Source: CAYMND01 sp964465065 (GTDB taxonomy: Bacteria; Acidobacteriota; Aminicenantia; UBA2199). Taken from it: a stretch of 52,140 bases of DNA. Every line of letters begins with the position of its first letter. Position 1 is the first letter of the stretch. The DNA is taken from positions 1 to 52,140 of the forward strand of contig CAYXHZ010000019.1 in NCBI GenBank assembly GCA_964465065.1, read 5' to 3'. This document shows, one piece after another, positions 50,801 to 52,140 of the stretch. Made by a program: the position numbers and the translations under genes. The notes beneath the pieces were generated by a model that was given only the letters and a program-made list of their open reading frames with translations, made no database searches and was not told the DNA's origin.

Positions 50801-51021
50801 AAATTAGGAAGCTCTTGAAAGAAATGTGGAATGTACCTCAAGTTGAAGATTTCGTAATTGACGCTGTTATAGAACTTCTAAAAAAGTATGTGGGAAAAAC
50901 AGATTTTAAAATTACAGAAAAGGATATTGCTGAATATTTCATTTGCCATTCTCAAACAAGTATTCAAAGAGTAATTTCAAGAATAAAGCAGGCTTTACCC
51001 GTGGAGATTTTTAATGATTGA
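47842..51021 (+). CDS. HerA/DUF87-type ATPase with Gly-rich membrane-like insertion
   Basis: 1059 residues. The N-terminal half (1-470) resembles no domain I know and includes a Gly-rich hydrophobic stretch (about 244-282, GALAGAFGGAAVGSVVPGIG at its start) between Ser/Thr-rich flanks (217-242, 284-312). The C-terminal half is a HerA-FtsK ATPase: Walker A GLTGSGKTT (481-489), Walker B LVIEEAHRLL (734-743), then the EIRS-like segment AEMRSLGQGVAVVEQIP. Relatives pump DNA or protein, or work with nucleases in phage defence. ATG at 47842 follows GGGAGG; the TTG at 47827 is less likely. It overlaps the nuclease gene by eight bases. Confidence 0.82.
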   Translation: MENEIQIAPLQKLNDISNRLLPWWSGFNNEILKFQTEDNVESYLNGFYMYPIHEFCTNSDCEDIPKFVNQRFQALYSAASSSNISVMLTVQSKDGKTKLFLGLKSNKENGNNKEHFTALLNGVIPGKTIEYDETAKLSSMCSGNNFGGIVSGVPAIKIDEESQRINLSSVIRSLYGKNYTLSIISTPLNDQQKQIAFAELISIRDQLHQMAKQTVGQEKGSGTSYSENESKTEGSSTTKGRSRGIEGALAGAFGGAAVGSVVPGIGTVYGFTRGAIVGFMLGNTMNTSKTETENYTKGTTNTTSQNESQSLSIEQQNGIALELEKIADQYIQRYIKGFNAGLWETTITFAASDKISCDILGGTLLGELSKPSDSLLPPPRYYLDELKPNQHLFIPKNNSSNPIFPKALASYVTSEELSVLASTPTESIPGFEIKEMPTLALTDTNNGEYILGNITDHGNTIPDAYISLSKKDLNKHLFVCGLTGSGKTTTVKYILKNLAQDSIPFLVLESAKRDYRQLLADESFKNMNVFTIGDATVSPIRFNPFYVQNGVHPLVHIDYLKAIFNASFALYGPMPHIIEKCLHRIYVKKGWNLTTGVHPHFIKSSGEVDETKYNKPEHFYFYPTLTDLKLEVEYYINHEMDYKGELRDNIKTAILARIESLCVGAKGLMFNTYDFYSLDTLLKQPTVFEMENLADDDDKAFFVGLVLVLTSEYRQKDNPAINPGKKDAGLQHFLVIEEAHRLLKNVSTERNSEMMGNPKGKAVEVFCNVIAEMRSLGQGVAVVEQIPSKISPDVIKNSNMKIVHRLVSRDDQSLLAGSLGIDDDDALYLNRLRTGHALCHKEGMAKPVECAVNNSFSSLAQSDNKIFKMMQQQNSAVLHPFEAYEISELLSGKGTKVCIQFLNSLAVSQDITINELYEDASNKLTLQLKLANIKHEISKDILSSYFCKEVTRLLTSGIYCVKPKLPDAFVKVLSDSIGNTGVSGAVQIRKLLKEMWNVPQVEDFVIDAVIELLKKYVGKTDFKITEKDIAEYFICHSQTSIQRVISRIKQALPVEIFND

Positions 51022-51670
51022 ATCTCAAGCTAAAGAAATACCAAAATTCCAAGACAAATTTCAAGATTTTCCAAAAGAATCTACCGTTAAAGAATTAGGA
51101 GAAAGTAAAACCCCAATAAATGCATTGGAATACTCATTAGGCGCAATTGAAAATCAGTCGCTGGAGTCGTTAAAAATTGAGAATAAATGTGCAGCAGAAA
51201 GTAAAGAGTTAAAACAAAAAGAAAGTTCTCTTTCTGATCAAGAAAAACAAAAGATTAAGGAAGAGACGGGCTGGTTGGATGAAATATTCGAATCAATTAA
51301 GTCCATCAAAGAATATGAAATTTATAAAAATGAAGGGCTAAAAGACGACGAGATAAATGGTAGAAAGTGTCTAGTTAGAAGTGACATTGAATGGGATCAA
51401 AAAGACTCAATGGATCGTACTAATAAAGAGAGAGCAGAAGCAGGTCTTTCACCAATAAACAAAAATGGTGAAACAATAGAATTACATCATATTGGTCAAA
51501 AGAACGATGGTCCACTTGCAGAACTAACCCCAGATGAACATAGAAGTAAGGAAAATTATTCTGTGTTGCATGATACAACGAAGGAATCCGAGATAGATCG
51601 CATTGAATTTTCTAATGAGCGTAGTGAACACTGGAAATCAAGAGCAAATGAAGGAGGCGACAATGTCTAA
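51014..51670 (+). CDS. LHH-type HNH nuclease toxin
   Basis: 218 residues. The C-terminal third is an HNH/Endonuclease VII-fold nuclease of the LHH type: NGRKCLVRSDIEWD, a helix with MDRTNKERAEAG, the catalytic ELHHIGQ (Leu157-His158-His159), then DEHRSKENYSVLH. Such domains form toxic tips of polymorphic toxins. The N-terminal part is helical and charged with no known trafficking domain. Coupled to the HerA gene by 8-base overlap and followed, again by 8-base overlap, by its likely immunity gene. Confidence 0.82.
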   Translation: MIESQAKEIPKFQDKFQDFPKESTVKELGESKTPINALEYSLGAIENQSLESLKIENKCAAESKELKQKESSLSDQEKQKIKEETGWLDEIFESIKSIKEYEIYKNEGLKDDEINGRKCLVRSDIEWDQKDSMDRTNKERAEAGLSPINKNGETIELHHIGQKNDGPLAELTPDEHRSKENYSVLHDTTKESEIDRIEFSNERSEHWKSRANEGGDNV

Positions 51671-52055
51671 TATATTTGATGAAATAAACAAGAAACAAAA
51701 AATGTTCAAAACAAAGCCAGCAAGCGAAGATGCTATAAAAGAAGCTGAAAATAAGCTTGGAAGAGCATTTTCAGATGAGTATAAAAAGTACCTCTTGCAG
51801 TTCGGTGCGATTTCTTTTTCTAATACAGAAATTACTGGTTTGAATATTGAAAAATATGCGAATGTTGTTGATGTAACTTTAAAAGAAATTGAGTTAAACG
51901 AGGACTTCCCTAAGGATTGCATTGTTCTAGAAAATATTGGTGTAGAAGGTGTTCTTATCCTTATCAACTCAAAAAATCACATTTTTGAATGGAAAAATAA
52001 ATCTGCAATAAAAATTCATGATAGCATGGAAGAATATCTGAGATCAAAACTATAA
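51663..52055 (+). CDS. SUKH/SMI1-family immunity protein
   Basis: 130 residues with the SUKH fold: N-terminal helix IKEAENKLGRAFSDEYKKYLLQFG (first twenty residues mark the family), a strand region ITGLN, then a C-terminal segment IFEWKNKSAIKIHDSMEEYL. SUKH proteins neutralise nuclease toxins, and it directly overlaps the LHH gene, so it most likely protects the producing cell. Start at ATG 51663. Last complete gene in the window. Confidence 0.8.
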   Translation: MSNIFDEINKKQKMFKTKPASEDAIKEAENKLGRAFSDEYKKYLLQFGAISFSNTEITGLNIEKYANVVDVTLKEIELNEDFPKDCIVLENIGVEGVLILINSKNHIFEWKNKSAIKIHDSMEEYLRSKL

Positions 52056-52096
52056 AGAGAATATCTTCAGCTGAGATGGTCTTGTAAACAATAAAA

Positions 52097-52111
52097 GGTG
52101 CCAGGCGAAAT
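52097..52111 (+). repeat. 15-base direct repeat, right copy
   Basis: Second copy of GGTGCCAGGCGAAAT, 9.1 kb from the first, 41 bases after the last gene. Confidence 0.6.
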
Positions 52112-52140
52112 CATGCTAATTTATGTCTTCTTTCCACTGG

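Noticed and set aside
1..52140. CRISPR arrays, rRNA genes, intact transposases
   Set aside because: No regularly spaced repeats, rRNA-like sequence or transposase motifs were seen.

Overview
The window is a scaffold from a draft assembly (it holds one 100-N gap) of a GC-rich, two-membrane bacterium. An outer membrane is implied by a TolC/RND pump, LpxC, DUF5916 and DUF481 beta-barrel proteins and a TonB-like C-terminal domain. MotAB implies motility or another stator-driven machine. Buk-Ptb points to butyrate or branched-acyl phosphate fermentation. The mix of DUF5916, LytS/LytTR pairs, DUF885 and a pseudokinase/TonB fusion is reminiscent of Acidobacteriota and neighbours such as Aminicenantes. 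That placement is a guess from gene content, because no rRNA or other phylogenetic marker is present.

Region by region. 1-700: phospholipid synthesis (CDP-alcohol phosphatidyltransferase, then the first codons of what looks like inositol-3-phosphate synthase). 843-7084: a TetR-controlled tripartite RND efflux operon. 7196-10860: a degenerate nucleotidyltransferase domain, a DUF5916 outer-membrane protein and a small carboxypeptidase-regulatory-fold protein. 11022-15936: two paralogous LytS-type kinase/LytTR regulator pairs facing tail to tail. 16099-18926: a Kelch propeller and a DUF885 metallopeptidase. 19064-22814: small membrane protein, ECF sigma factor with a small membrane partner, MotA-MotB, and a multi-pass membrane protein. 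22946-26231: cyclophilin-like protein, autoregulated MarR/DUF4405 operon interrupted by the assembly gap, a membrane-bound LuxR regulator, and MscL with a zinc ribbon. 26280-28276: Buk-Ptb. 28379-35373: an unusual minus-strand envelope cluster made of a Clp-type AAA+ ATPase with TPR-like region, an NtrX-type receiver fused to LpxC, a pseudokinase/TonB_C fusion and a DUF481 protein. 35609-38025: CobU-CbiR fusion, a sugar-nucleotide cytidylyltransferase-like protein and a GNAT. 38034-42758: sigma-54 activator, DUF374 acyltransferase, phosphofructokinase and aldehyde dehydrogenase. 43086-43997: a frameshifted AbiEii-type toxin with a small partner.

From about 45.1 kb to the end the base composition falls sharply to AT-rich, and five genes overlap end to start: a dynamin-like GTPase, a two-pass membrane protein, a HerA/DUF87 ATPase with a Gly-rich insertion, an LHH-type HNH nuclease and a SUKH/SMI1-type immunity protein. 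A 15-base direct repeat (43002 and 52097) brackets the accessory stretch. This acquired five-gene unit is the best candidate for an undescribed system: membrane-remodelling and DNA/protein-pumping ATPases joined to a toxin-immunity pair. The second notable discovery is the receiver-LpxC fusion translationally coupled to a Clp-like unfoldase, which suggests signal-controlled commitment to lipid A synthesis.
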